Shown piece by piece: positions 7,949-16,376 of a stretch of 64,000 bases of DNA. Made by a program: the position numbers and the translations under genes. Below the pieces are notes generated by a model. The model saw only the letters and a list, made by a program, of their open reading frames with translations, searched no databases and had not been told where the DNA came from. Source of the DNA: Mycobacterium sp. 852014-52450_SCH5900713 (lineage in GTDB: Bacteria > Actinomycetota > Actinomycetes > Mycobacteriales > Mycobacteriaceae); the NCBI RefSeq assembly GCF_001667075.1, contig NZ_LZIL01000066.1, positions 1 through 64,000 of the forward strand, given 5' to 3'. Each line of letters opens with the position of its first letter. The first letter of the stretch is position 1.

Positions 7949-9184
7949 GTGACACCAGACGGCAGAATCCGCGTCCCGGCCGACCTGGACGCCGTGACGA
8001 CGATCGGCGACGAAGACCACTCGGAAATCGACAGCGCCGCCGTCGAGCGGATCTGGGGGGCGGCCCGGCACTGGTACCAGGGCGGCTTCCACCCCGCCAT
8101 CCAGCTGTGCATCCGCCGGCACGGGCGCGTCGTGCTCAACCGCGCGATCGGCCACGGGTGGGGCAACGCGCCGAGCGACCCGCCCGACGCCGAGAAGATC
8201 GCCGTCACTCCGGACACGCCGTTCTGCGTCTACTCGGCGGCCAAGGGAATGGCGGCGACCGTGGTGCACATGCTCGTCGAGCGTGGCGTCTTCTCACTCG
8301 ACGACCGCGTCTGCGACTACATCCCCACCTTCACCAGTCACGGCAAGCATCGGATCACCATCCGGCACGTCATGACCCACAGCGCCGGACTTCCCTTCCC
8401 GACCGGACCCAAGCCGGACGTCAAACGCGCGGACGACCACGAGTACGCGCAGCAAAAGCTGGGCGAGCTGCGCCCCCTCTACCGGCCGGGGCTGGTGCAC
8501 ATCTACCACGCGCTGACCTGGGGCCCACTCGTGCGCGAGATCGTTTACGCGGCCACCGGCAAGGAGATTCGCGAGATCCTCGCCACGGAGATCCTCGACC
8601 CGCTCGGCTTCCGCTGGACCAACTTCGGTGTCGCCGAGGAGGACCTGCCCTTGGTCGCGCCGAGCCACGCGACCGGCCGCCCGTTGCCGCCGGTCGTCGC
8701 GCAGATCTTCCGCAAGGCGATCGGCGGGACCGTGCACGAGATGATCCCGATCACCAACACCCCCATGTTTCTCACGACCATCATCCCGTCGTCCAACACG
8801 GTGTCGACCGCACACGAGATGTCGCGGTTCGCCGAAATCTGGCGTCGCGGTGGAAATCTCGACGGCGTGCGGGTGATGAGCCCGGAGACGATGTACGGCG
8901 CGATCAAGGAATGCCGGCGATTGCGACCGGATTTCGCGGTAGGGCTGCAACCGGCCCGGTGGGGCACCGGCTTCATTCTCGGAACGAACCGGTGGGGGCC
9001 GTTCGGGCTCAACTCGCCGCACGCGTTCGGCAATCTCGGCCTGGTCAACATCGCGATCTGGGCCGACCCGGCGCGCGGCCTGGCGGCCGGCGTAGTCAGC
9101 AGCGGCAAGCCCGGGCGCGACCCGGAAGCCAAGCGCTACACCGCCCTGATGGACACGATCACCGCCGAGATCCCCACCGGTTGA
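7949..9184 (+). CDS. lipE: Putative esterase/beta-lactamase-fold hydrolase LipE
   Basis: A 411-residue serine hydrolase of the class C beta-lactamase/esterase family. The nucleophile motif SxxK is Ser96-Ala-Ala-Lys99 (VYSAAKGMA). The conserved tyrosine motif is Tyr186 in HIYHALTWGP. There is no N-terminal signal peptide, so it probably acts in the cytosol or at the inner membrane face. Size and context match mycobacterial LipE (Rv3775). It starts at GTG 7949 and probably shares a transcript with echA21. Physiological substrate unknown; lipid ester hydrolysis is the family expectation. Confidence 0.85.
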   Translation: MTPDGRIRVPADLDAVTTIGDEDHSEIDSAAVERIWGAARHWYQGGFHPAIQLCIRRHGRVVLNRAIGHGWGNAPSDPPDAEKIAVTPDTPFCVYSAAKGMAATVVHMLVERGVFSLDDRVCDYIPTFTSHGKHRITIRHVMTHSAGLPFPTGPKPDVKRADDHEYAQQKLGELRPLYRPGLVHIYHALTWGPLVREIVYAATGKEIREILATEILDPLGFRWTNFGVAEEDLPLVAPSHATGRPLPPVVAQIFRKAIGGTVHEMIPITNTPMFLTTIIPSSNTVSTAHEMSRFAEIWRRGGNLDGVRVMSPETMYGAIKECRRLRPDFAVGLQPARWGTGFILGTNRWGPFGLNSPHAFGNLGLVNIAIWADPARGLAAGVVSSGKPGRDPEAKRYTALMDTITAEIPTG

Positions 9185-9213
9185 GGGCGCCCGCCGGTGG
9201 GAACACTGCCGCC

Positions 9214-9405
9214 ATGGCTACCTACCGAGTGCTCAACCCGAAGGGCGACGTCGTCGCGACGAAGGACATCGAAAGCGCCGATAAGGCGCACGCGTGGTTC
9301 GCCGATGAGGCGGTCGAAGGCAACGAACTGGGCTGGCGCATGGAAGTCGAAGCCGACGGCGAATGGCGCTTCTTCGACGACAGCGAAGGCGATCGCAGCT
9401 ACTAG
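9214..9405 (+). CDS. Small acidic conserved hypothetical protein (63 aa)
   Basis: Begins MATYRVLNPKGDVVATKDI and ends FDDSEGDRSY. Acidic, soluble, no membrane segment, with a beta-strand-like pattern and an aromatic pair in the middle (LGWRMEVEADGEW). It starts 29 bases after lipE and may be translated from the same message. I recognise it only as a mycobacterial conserved hypothetical protein. Confidence 0.65.
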   Translation: MATYRVLNPKGDVVATKDIESADKAHAWFADEAVEGNELGWRMEVEADGEWRFFDDSEGDRSY

Positions 9406-9439
9406 CGTTTGCGGCCCGCCTCGTCGAGCACCCAAAGAC

Positions 9440-9680
9440 ATGGACTCTGAACGCTTCCGCAAGCTGCTAGAGCCCCCCGCGCCATTCGCGTCGGTCTACT
9501 TCGACTACTCGCACGACACCCACGACGCCGAAGCTCAGCTCGACCTCAAATGGCGGGCGCTGAGGGAAGACCCTGGAACGGCAGGGCGCCTCGGCGGCGG
9601 TGGCCGAGGGAATCGGCCGTGCCGTACAGCATTTGCGCCCGCCGATCGGCCGCAGTGGGCGCGGCGTGGTGGCGGGCTGA
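9440..9680 (+). pseudogene. Frameshifted 5' fragment of an Rv2629/baeRF-like gene
   Basis: Starting at ATG 9440, MDSERFRKLLEPPAPFASVY matches the N-terminus of the Rv2629-like family (eRF1/Vms1-type, ribosome-associated). After about 40 codons the similarity moves to another frame at a GACCCTGG: deleting one C restores DLERQGASAAVAEGIGRAV and a family-like continuation. That frame ends at TGA 9678-9680, seven bases before the tRNA-Ser gene. Only about 80 of more than 350 expected codons remain. It therefore looks like a decayed remnant truncated at the tRNA. A sequencing error could explain the frameshift but not the missing 3' part. Confidence 0.65.
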
Positions 9681-9686
9681 GACCTG

Positions 9687-9773
9687 CGGTGGCGGAGGGA
9701 TTTGAACCCCCGGACGGTGTTAGCCGTCTCTCGCTTTCAAGGCGAGTGCATTAGGCCGCTCTGCCACGCCACC
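9687..9773 (-). tRNA. tRNA-Ser (anticodon TGA)
   Basis: An 87-base class II tRNA on the minus strand. The acceptor stem GGTGGCG pairs with CGCCACC. The anticodon loop CTTGAAA gives TGA, which reads TCA/TCG-type serine codons. A long variable arm (GACGG...CCGTC) and the T loop GTTCAAAT are present. A truncated gene fragment abuts its 3' end. Confidence 0.95.
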
Positions 9774-9801
9774 ACGAGTAAGGGTAGCGGGGGTCGGTAG
9801 C

Positions 9802-10779
9802 GTGGCCACCATGCGCGCCATCGTCGCCGAATCCCCCGATCAGCTGTCCTGGCAAGACGTCCCGGACGTTTCCGCCGGGCCCGGCGAGGTGCTGATCAAG
9901 GTCACCGCGGCCGGCGTGAACCGCGCCGACCTGCTGCAGGCCGCCGGCAAATACCCACCGCCGCCGGGCGCCAGCGACATCATCGGCATGGAGGTGTCGG
10001 GCGTCGTCGCCGAAACCGGCGAGGACGTCGCGGATTGGCCGGTGGGACAACAGGTTTGCGCGCTGCTGGCCGGCGGCGGATACGCCGAGTACGTCGCCGT
10101 TCCCGCCGGTCAGGTGATGCCGATTCCCGCCCGTGTCGACCTCGTCGACGCGGCCGGGCTGCCGGAAGTCGCCTGCACGGTGTGGTCCAACCTGGTGCTG
10201 ACCGCCCACCTCGGCACGGGGCAGCTACTGCTGGTGCACGGCGGCGCCAGCGGGATCGGCAGCCACGCGATCCAGGTTGCGCGGGCGCTGGGCGCCCGGG
10301 TGGCCGTCACGGCCGGGTCGGCGGAGAAGCTGGAATTCTGCCGCGAGCTGGGCGCCGAGATCACCATCAACTACCGCGACGAGGACTTCGTCGAGCGGCT
10401 CCAGCAAAGCGGCGGCGCCGACGTGATCCTGGACATCATGGGCGCCGCCTACCTGGACCGCAATGTCGACGCCCTGGCGACGGACGGGCAGCTGGTCATC
10501 ATCGGCATGCAGGGCGGCATCAAGGGCGAGCTCAACATCGCCAAGCTGCTCGGCAAGCGCGCGCGGGTCATCGGCACCACGCTGCGCGCCCGACCGGTGA
10601 CCGGCCCGAACAGCAAGACGGAGATCGTGCAGGCGGTGATCGGCTCCGTGTGGCCGATGATCGCCGAGGGGCGCGTCCGGCCGATCATCGGCGCCCGCAT
10701 GCCCATCCAGCAGGCCGGGGAGGCACATCAACAGCTGACGGCAAGCAAGGTGACCGGGAAGATCGTGCTGACGATCTAG
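9802..10779 (+). CDS. NAD(P)H quinone oxidoreductase, zinc-free MDR family
   Basis: A 325-residue medium-chain dehydrogenase/reductase of the quinone-oxidoreductase (PIG3/QOR-like) group. The N-terminal catalytic domain contains VTAAGVNRADLLQAAGKYPPPP. The nucleotide-binding Rossmann motif is HGGASGIGSHAIQVARALGA at about residues 148-167. The zinc-binding cysteines of alcohol dehydrogenases are absent. It corresponds to Rv3777 by order. The GTG at 9802 or the ATG at 9811 could be the start. It is convergent with the gene at 10795, with 15 bases between the stops. Confidence 0.87.
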   Translation: MATMRAIVAESPDQLSWQDVPDVSAGPGEVLIKVTAAGVNRADLLQAAGKYPPPPGASDIIGMEVSGVVAETGEDVADWPVGQQVCALLAGGGYAEYVAVPAGQVMPIPARVDLVDAAGLPEVACTVWSNLVLTAHLGTGQLLLVHGGASGIGSHAIQVARALGARVAVTAGSAEKLEFCRELGAEITINYRDEDFVERLQQSGGADVILDIMGAAYLDRNVDALATDGQLVIIGMQGGIKGELNIAKLLGKRARVIGTTLRARPVTGPNSKTEIVQAVIGSVWPMIAEGRVRPIIGARMPIQQAGEAHQQLTASKVTGKIVLTI

Positions 10780-10794
10780 CGGCGACGAAAAGCC

Positions 10795-11991
10795 TCAGCC
10801 CAGCGACGCCAGCGCGCGGACCAACTGGTCCACCTCGGCCGTCGTCGAATAATGCGCCAACCCGATGGTGACGGCGCCGCCGATGTCGTTGACGCCCAAC
10901 ACGTCGAGCGCGCGGGAGTTCTCACACGTGACGGCCAGGATCCCGTTGTCGGCCAGCCGCTGCACCACCCGCTCGGCGGGCACGCCGTTCAGGGCGAAGC
11001 TGACCACGGGGATCCGCACCTCCGGGCGGCCGATCACCATGACCAACGGCAACGACCGCAACGACACCATGAGGTAATCGAAGATCCGGTTCATGTAGAG
11101 GCTGGCCGATTGCATCGACACCGACAGGCGTTCGCGGCGGCTGCCGCGTGCGGACTCGTCGAGTGCGGCCAGGTACTCGATGCTGGCGACCACACCGGCG
11201 AGCAGACCGAACTGGTGCGCGCCGATTTCCAGGCGCGCCGCGCCGGTCGCCTTGGGGTCCGTCGAGATGGAGCTGAACGAATTGAGCAGCGCCGGATCGC
11301 GGAACACCACCGCGCCGATCGGTGGGCCGCCCCACGCCAGGGCGTTCACCGCCACCACGTCGGCGTCGCTCTCCTTCACGTCGAGCAACCGGTACGGCGC
11401 CGCCGCGGAATGGTCCACCACGACCAGTCCGCCCACGTCGTGCACCAGCTTGGTCATGGCTCGCAGGTCGGTGACCGTGCCCAGCGTCCCGGACGCGGAC
11501 GCGACGGCCACCAGCCTGGTCGACTTCCCGATCAGACCCTCCCACTGCCAGGTCGGCAGCTCGCCGGTCTCGATGTCGATCTCGGCCCACTTCACCTTGG
11601 CGCCGTAGCGGTGCGCCGCCCGCAGCCAGGGGGCGATGTTGGCCTCGTCGTCGAGGCGGCTGACGACCACCTCGTAGCCCAGCCCGGCGCGCGACGAGGA
11701 CGCCTCGGCCAGCGCCGACAACAGGATGGCGCGGTCGGCCCCGAGCACCACGCCCGCCGGGTCGACGTTGAACAGGTCGGCCACCGCCGCCCGCGCCGCC
11801 TCCAGGATGGCGGCGCTGCGCTGCGCCGACGGGTGAGCGCCCGCCGTCGTGGCGCTAGACCTTCGGAAGGCGGTCGAAACGGTGGTCGCGACGGAATCGG
11901 GGATGAGCATCCCGGCCGGCGCGTCGAAGTGCACCCACCCGTCACCCAGCGACGGATGCAGTCCGCGCACCCGGGCGACGTCGTATGCCAT
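10795..11991 (-). CDS. Aminotransferase class V (cysteine-desulfurase-like) protein, Rv3778c type
   Basis: A 398-residue protein with the fold-type I class V aminotransferase pattern: HFDAPAGMLIP at the N-terminus, DDEANIAPWLRAA (cofactor contact region), and VVVDHSAAAPY with the conserved Asp that contacts the pyridine nitrogen. Where cysteine desulfurases carry the PLP lysine (usually HKxxGP), this protein reads NALAWGGPPIG at about residues 216-226, with no lysine. It may therefore not form the usual Schiff base. Start at ATG 11991 with AAGGTGG upstream. Divergent from the Rv3779-like gene. Confidence 0.82.
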   Translation of the reverse strand: MAYDVARVRGLHPSLGDGWVHFDAPAGMLIPDSVATTVSTAFRRSSATTAGAHPSAQRSAAILEAARAAVADLFNVDPAGVVLGADRAILLSALAEASSSRAGLGYEVVVSRLDDEANIAPWLRAAHRYGAKVKWAEIDIETGELPTWQWEGLIGKSTRLVAVASASGTLGTVTDLRAMTKLVHDVGGLVVVDHSAAAPYRLLDVKESDADVVAVNALAWGGPPIGAVVFRDPALLNSFSSISTDPKATGAARLEIGAHQFGLLAGVVASIEYLAALDESARGSRRERLSVSMQSASLYMNRIFDYLMVSLRSLPLVMVIGRPEVRIPVVSFALNGVPAERVVQRLADNGILAVTCENSRALDVLGVNDIGGAVTIGLAHYSTTAEVDQLVRALASLG

Positions 11992-12105
11992 GCCAGCCAC
12001 CTTAGAGCTTGCGCATTTCCGCGAAACTGTGACGTAGCGGGTGCCCGAACGCTCAAGCCGTTCCAGCCGGCCGGTGGCTTCGGAGAGGCGGGACACCCGG
12101 CCAGC

Positions 12106-12111
12106 CATACT
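12106..12111 (+). promoter_or_regulatory. Putative -10 element for the Rv3779-like gene
   Basis: CATACT ends six bases before the GTG at 12118. No Shine-Dalgarno sequence precedes that start. The distance fits a leaderless mycobacterial promoter, though the first base departs from TANNNT. Confidence 0.3.
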
Positions 12112-12117
12112 AGTCCA

Positions 12118-14091
12118 GTGGGCCTCTGGTTCGGAACGCTGATCGCATTGTTTTTGCTGATAGCGCCCGGGGCGATCATCGCGCGAATCAGTCAGCTGAG
12201 TTGGCCTGTCGCTGTCGCGGTGGGCCCGGCGCTGACCTACGGCGCGATCGCGCTGGCGATCATCCCGTTCGGTGCGGTTGGAATCCCGTGGAACGGCTGG
12301 ACCGCGCTGGCGACGCTGGTCGCGGTGTGTCTGGTGATGACGGTCCTGCAGCTGCTGGTCGGCCGCTACCGCGACACCGAGGCCGAAGCCCGCGGGATCG
12401 GCCGCTGGCCGGCGGTGACGGTGGCGGCCGGGGTGCTGCTCGGGTCGCTGCTGATCATGTGGGCGGCGCACCGCGGTTTGGCCGCCCATTGGCAGACCAT
12501 CCCCAGCACCTGGGACGCGGTCTGGCACGCCAACGAGGTGCGGTTCATCCTCGACACCGGGCAGGCGTCGTCGACGCACATGGGCGAGTTACGCAACGTC
12601 GAAACGCACCAGACGCTGTACTACCCGTCGGTGTTCCACGCGTGGGTGGCGGTGTTCTGCCAACTCACCGGGGCGGCGCCCACCACCGGCTACACGCTGA
12701 GCTCGGTGGCGGCGTCGGTGTGGCTGTTCCCGACCAGCGCGGCGATGCTGGCCTGGCGGCTGCTGCGCGGCAGCTGGTGTGAATGGCGCACCGCCGCCGC
12801 GGCCGCGACCACCGCCGCGCTGTCGGCGTCGTTCACCGCCCTTCCCTACGTCGAGTTCGGCGTCGCCGCGATGCCCAATCTGGCCGCCTACGGGGTCGTG
12901 GTACCGACGTTCGTGCTGATCGCCTCGACGCTGCGGCACCGCGACCGCATCCCGGTGGCGGTGCTGGCCTTCGTGGGGGTGATGTCTGTCCACCTGACCG
13001 GCGGATTCATCGTCGTGCTGTTCGTGGTGGCCTGGTGGCTGCTGGACGTGCTGTGGCGTCCGGTGCGCGGCCGGGTCGCCGATGTCGTGACGCTCGCGGG
13101 CGTGACGGCGGCCACCGGGCTGATCCTGTTGCCACAGTTCATCAGCGTGCGGCAGCAGGAAGACATCATCGCCGGGCACTCGTTCCTGACCCACCTCAGC
13201 AAGAAGCGGGGCCTGTTCGACGCCGTCTTCCAGCACTCGCGTCATCTCAACGACTTCCCGTACCAGTACGGGCTCATGTCGCTGGCGATCCTCGGCGGGA
13301 TCATCTTCGCTTACAAGAGGATCTGGTGGCCGCTGGCGGTCTGGCTGCTGTTGGTGGTGGTGGACGTCGACGCGGGCACACCGCTGGGCGGCCCGCTCGG
13401 CGCGGTAGCCGGCGCGTTCGGAGAGTTCTTCTACAAGGACCCGCGTCGGATCTCGGCGGCCATCACTCTGCTGCTGCAACCGATGGCCGGCGTCGCATTG
13501 TTCGTGATCGTCGCGGGAGTGGTCGCCGGGGCCAAGCGAGTCGCCGACCGGTCCAAACCGCTACCCGCGCCGGTCTGGACCGCGGCCACGGCCGTCCTGC
13601 TGCTGGCGACGACGGTATTCACCGCCCGCCACTATTTCTATCGACACCTGGTCCTGTTCGGCGACAAGTACGACTCGGTGATGATCGACCAACGCGACCT
13701 GATGGCGATGGCCTACCTGTCCACGCTTCCGGGCGCGCACACCACCGTGATCGGCAACGCCAACACCGACGGCACCGCGTGGATGTACGCGGTCGCCGAC
13801 CTGCACCCGCTGTGGACCCACTACGACTACCCCCAGCAAATGGGCCCCGGACCCAACCGATACATCTTCTGGGCCGGCGCCCGCAAGGGAGAGTCCGATC
13901 CGCGGGTGGTCGAGGCGATCAAAGCGCTCAATATCCGGTACATCTACACCAGCACACCGACGGTCCGGGGCTTCGCCGTGCCCGACGGACTAGTCTCACT
14001 GGATAAATCGAAGTCGTGGGCGCTGATCTACGACAATGGTGGAGCCCGAATCTACGAATGGCGCGGAAACGGCGCGGCGCCGCACTCTTAG
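12118..14091 (+). CDS. Polytopic GT-C-like membrane protein, Rv3779 type
   Basis: A 657-residue membrane protein with about eleven to thirteen hydrophobic helices, beginning VGLWFGTLIALFLLIAPGAI, and a soluble C-terminal region (TTVIGNANTDGTAWMY, YIFWAGARKGESDPR). It is the Rv3779 homologue by size and position. That family (DUF6541-like) is linked to polyprenyl-phospho-sugar formation or galactosamine decoration of arabinan in mycobacteria. The precise reaction is not visible here. The GTG start is preceded by a -10-like element. bpa follows after 22 bases and then the wzt-glfT1-wzm genes, so a long cell-wall transcript is likely. Confidence 0.85.
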   Translation: MGLWFGTLIALFLLIAPGAIIARISQLSWPVAVAVGPALTYGAIALAIIPFGAVGIPWNGWTALATLVAVCLVMTVLQLLVGRYRDTEAEARGIGRWPAVTVAAGVLLGSLLIMWAAHRGLAAHWQTIPSTWDAVWHANEVRFILDTGQASSTHMGELRNVETHQTLYYPSVFHAWVAVFCQLTGAAPTTGYTLSSVAASVWLFPTSAAMLAWRLLRGSWCEWRTAAAAATTAALSASFTALPYVEFGVAAMPNLAAYGVVVPTFVLIASTLRHRDRIPVAVLAFVGVMSVHLTGGFIVVLFVVAWWLLDVLWRPVRGRVADVVTLAGVTAATGLILLPQFISVRQQEDIIAGHSFLTHLSKKRGLFDAVFQHSRHLNDFPYQYGLMSLAILGGIIFAYKRIWWPLAVWLLLVVVDVDAGTPLGGPLGAVAGAFGEFFYKDPRRISAAITLLLQPMAGVALFVIVAGVVAGAKRVADRSKPLPAPVWTAATAVLLLATTVFTARHYFYRHLVLFGDKYDSVMIDQRDLMAMAYLSTLPGAHTTVIGNANTDGTAWMYAVADLHPLWTHYDYPQQMGPGPNRYIFWAGARKGESDPRVVEAIKALNIRYIYTSTPTVRGFAVPDGLVSLDKSKSWALIYDNGGARIYEWRGNGAAPHS

Positions 14092-14113
14092 TGCGCAAAA
14101 GGATGGTGATGGA

Positions 14114-14620
14114 TTGACTACCCGCAACGACGACGATGGCATCGAGATCATCGGCGGCGGCGACCCGCGGATGACGGCGGTATCGGAGGACGACTCCGAC
14201 GAGCGCTCCCTGACCGATCTGGTTGAGCAGCCCGCCAAGGTGATGCGCATCGGGACGATGATCAAGCAACTGCTCGAGGAGGTGCGCGCCGCGCCGCTCG
14301 ACGAGGCCAGCCGCAACCGACTGCGCGAGATCCACGCGACGAGCATCCGCGAACTGGAAGAGGGCCTGGCGCCGGAACTCCGCGAAGAGCTCGACCGCCT
14401 CACCCTGCCGTTCAACGAGGACGCGGCGCCCTCCGACGCGGAGTTGCGCATCGCCCAGGCCCAGTTGGTCGGCTGGCTGGAAGGGCTGTTCCACGGCATC
14501 CAGACGGCCCTGTTCGCCCAGCAGATGGCGGCCCGCGCCCAGCTGGAGAACATGCGCCAGGGCGCGCTGCCCCCCGGCGTCGGCAAGCCGGGCGCGTCCG
14601 GGCACGGTCAGTACCTGTAA
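14114..14620 (+). CDS. bpa: Bacterial proteasome activator Bpa (PafE)
   Basis: A 168-residue mostly helical protein, the Rv3780 homologue. Its central helices (SLTDLVEQPAKVMRIGTMIK, LVGWLEGLFHGIQTALFAQQ) form the ring-building four-helix bundle. The C-terminus ends in GQYL, the motif that docks into the 20S proteasome alpha ring and opens its gate without ATP. The start is TTG 14114: the tempting ATG at 14103 runs into a stop after four codons in another frame. Its place between cell-wall genes reflects conserved order rather than an obvious pathway link. Confidence 0.9.
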   Translation: MTTRNDDDGIEIIGGGDPRMTAVSEDDSDERSLTDLVEQPAKVMRIGTMIKQLLEEVRAAPLDEASRNRLREIHATSIRELEEGLAPELREELDRLTLPFNEDAAPSDAELRIAQAQLVGWLEGLFHGIQTALFAQQMAARAQLENMRQGALPPGVGKPGASGHGQYL

Positions 14621-14629
14621 GCGAAGCAC

Positions 14630-15469
14630 GTGGCGGGTCCTCACATCGAGACGCACAACGCGTGGGTGGAATTTCCCATTTTCGACGCGAAGTCGCGCTC
14701 CCTGAAGAAAGCCTTCCTGGGCAAGGCGGGCGGCACGATCGGCCGCAACAGCTCCAACGTGGTGGTCGTCGAGGCGTTGCGCGACATCACCATGTCGCTT
14801 GAGTTGGGCGATCGGGTCGGCCTGGTCGGTCACAACGGGGCCGGGAAATCCACTCTGCTGCGCCTGCTTTCGGGCATCTACGAACCCACCAGGGGCTGGG
14901 CGAAGGTCACCGGCCGGGTCGCACCGGTCTTCGATCTGGGCGTCGGCATGGACCCGGAGATCTCCGGTTACGAGAACATCATCATCCGCGGGCTGTTCCT
15001 CGGGCAGACCCGCAAGCAGATGCTGGCCAAGGTGGACGAGATCGCCGAGTTCACCGAGCTGGGTGACTACCTGTCGATGCCGCTGCGCACCTACTCCACC
15101 GGCATGCGGGTACGGCTCGCGATGGGCGTCGTCACCAGCATCGACCCGGAGATACTGCTGCTCGACGAGGGCATCGGCGCGGTGGACGCCGACTTCCTGA
15201 AGAAGGCGCAGTCGCGGCTGCAGGGCTTGGTGGAGCGGTCCGGAATCCTGGTGTTCGCCAGCCATTCCAACGAGTTCCTGGCCCGGTTGTGCAAGACCGC
15301 GATGTGGATCGACCACGGAGTCATCCGCCAGGCCGGCGACATCGAAGACGTGGTGCGCGCCTACGAGGGCGAGGACGCGGCCCGCCACGTGCGCGAAGTA
15401 CTGGAGGAGACCCGGCCGCAGGGCCGTACCGACGAACCGCTGGCGCAGAGCGCATCCGGGGATGAGTGA
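14630..15469 (+). CDS. wzt: ABC transporter ATP-binding subunit Wzt (RfbE), galactan export
   Basis: A 279-residue ATPase. Walker A is GHNGAGKST at about residues 67-75. The signature segment appears as TYSTGMRVRLAMG, Walker B as ILLLDEGIGAVD, and the H-loop as FASHSNEF. It has no long C-terminal carbohydrate-binding domain. With the membrane subunit at 16373 it forms the Wzm-Wzt exporter that moves lipid-linked galactan across the membrane (Rv3781-Rv3783). It starts at GTG 14630. Its end overlaps glfT1 by eight bases. Confidence 0.93.
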   Translation: MAGPHIETHNAWVEFPIFDAKSRSLKKAFLGKAGGTIGRNSSNVVVVEALRDITMSLELGDRVGLVGHNGAGKSTLLRLLSGIYEPTRGWAKVTGRVAPVFDLGVGMDPEISGYENIIIRGLFLGQTRKQMLAKVDEIAEFTELGDYLSMPLRTYSTGMRVRLAMGVVTSIDPEILLLDEGIGAVDADFLKKAQSRLQGLVERSGILVFASHSNEFLARLCKTAMWIDHGVIRQAGDIEDVVRAYEGEDAARHVREVLEETRPQGRTDEPLAQSASGDE

Positions 15470-16376
15470 ATCCATCATCGCCGTGGTGGTCACGCACCGG
15501 CGCGCCGACGAACTCGCCAAGTCGCTGGACGCGCTCAGCGCGCAGACCCGGCCGCCAGATCAGCTGATCGTCGTCGACAACGACGGTGGCGCGGATGCCC
15601 GCATCCGCGAATTGGTTGCCGCCCAACCGATCTCGACGACCTACCTGCCCTCCCGCCGAAATCTCGGCGGTGCGGGTGGTTTCGCGCTCGGCATGCTGCA
15701 CGCGCTGGCGCAGGGCGCCGACTGGGTATGGCTGGCCGACGACGACGGTCGCCCGCAAGACTCCCGGGTGCTGGCCACGCTCCTGGCCTGCGCCGAGAAG
15801 CATGGCCTGGCCGAAGTATCGCCGATGGTGTGCAACTCCGACGACCCGGAACGGCTGGCGTTCCCGTTGCGCCGTGGCCTGGTATGGCGCAGGCGCGCTG
15901 ACGAATTGCGCACCGAAGCGGGACAAGACCTGTTGCCCGGGATCGCGTCGCTGTTCAACGGCGCGCTGTTCCGGGCGGCCACCCTGGATGCAGTCGGCGT
16001 CCCGGACATGCGGCTGTTCATCCGCGGCGACGAGGTGGAGTTGCACCGCAGGCTGGTTCGGTCCGGCCTGCCATTCGGCACCTGCCTGGACGCGATCTAC
16101 TTGCATCCCTGCGGATCCGACGAGTTCCGCCCGATCCTGGGCGGCCGCATGCACACCCAGTACCCCGACAATCCGACGAAGCGGTTCTACACCTACCGCA
16201 ACCGCGGCTACCTGCTGTCACAGCCGGGCCTGCGCAAGCTGCTGGTCCAGGAGTGGGTCCGGTTCGGCTGGTACTTCCTGATCACCCGCCGCGACCCCAA
16301 GGGGCTGGCCGAGTGGATTCGGTTGCGCCGCTTGGGGCGTCGGGAGCAGTTCGGCAAACCGGGAGGCTCCACTTGA
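15462..16376 (+). CDS. glfT1: Galactofuranosyltransferase GlfT1
   Basis: A 304-residue GT2-fold glycosyltransferase. The N-terminal MSESIIAVVVTHRRADELAK and IVVDNDGG strands bind the nucleotide sugar. The metal-binding motif is ADDDG in DWVWLADDDGRPQDS. A C-terminal conserved segment contains FIRGDEVELHRRL. GlfT1 (Rv3782) adds the first two galactofuranose residues from UDP-Galf onto the rhamnose-GlcNAc linker at the inner membrane face. It overlaps wzt by 8 bases and wzm by 4, which indicates translational coupling. Confidence 0.93.
   Translation: MSESIIAVVVTHRRADELAKSLDALSAQTRPPDQLIVVDNDGGADARIRELVAAQPISTTYLPSRRNLGGAGGFALGMLHALAQGADWVWLADDDGRPQDSRVLATLLACAEKHGLAEVSPMVCNSDDPERLAFPLRRGLVWRRRADELRTEAGQDLLPGIASLFNGALFRAATLDAVGVPDMRLFIRGDEVELHRRLVRSGLPFGTCLDAIYLHPCGSDEFRPILGGRMHTQYPDNPTKRFYTYRNRGYLLSQPGLRKLLVQEWVRFGWYFLITRRDPKGLAEWIRLRRLGRREQFGKPGGST

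Noticed and set aside
9687..9773. Prophage or integrative element at tRNA-Ser(TGA)
   Set aside because: No integrase, no direct repeat of the tRNA 3' end and no foreign genes nearby. Only a possible scar is reported.
10852..12117. Upstream in-frame extension of the Rv3779-like gene
   Set aside because: The extension runs antisense through the aminotransferase-like gene. The membrane protein similarity begins at the GTG 12118.
14103..14116. ATG at 14103 as start of bpa
   Set aside because: The frame reads ATG GTG ATG GAT TGA and stops. TTG 14114 is in frame with the conserved protein.
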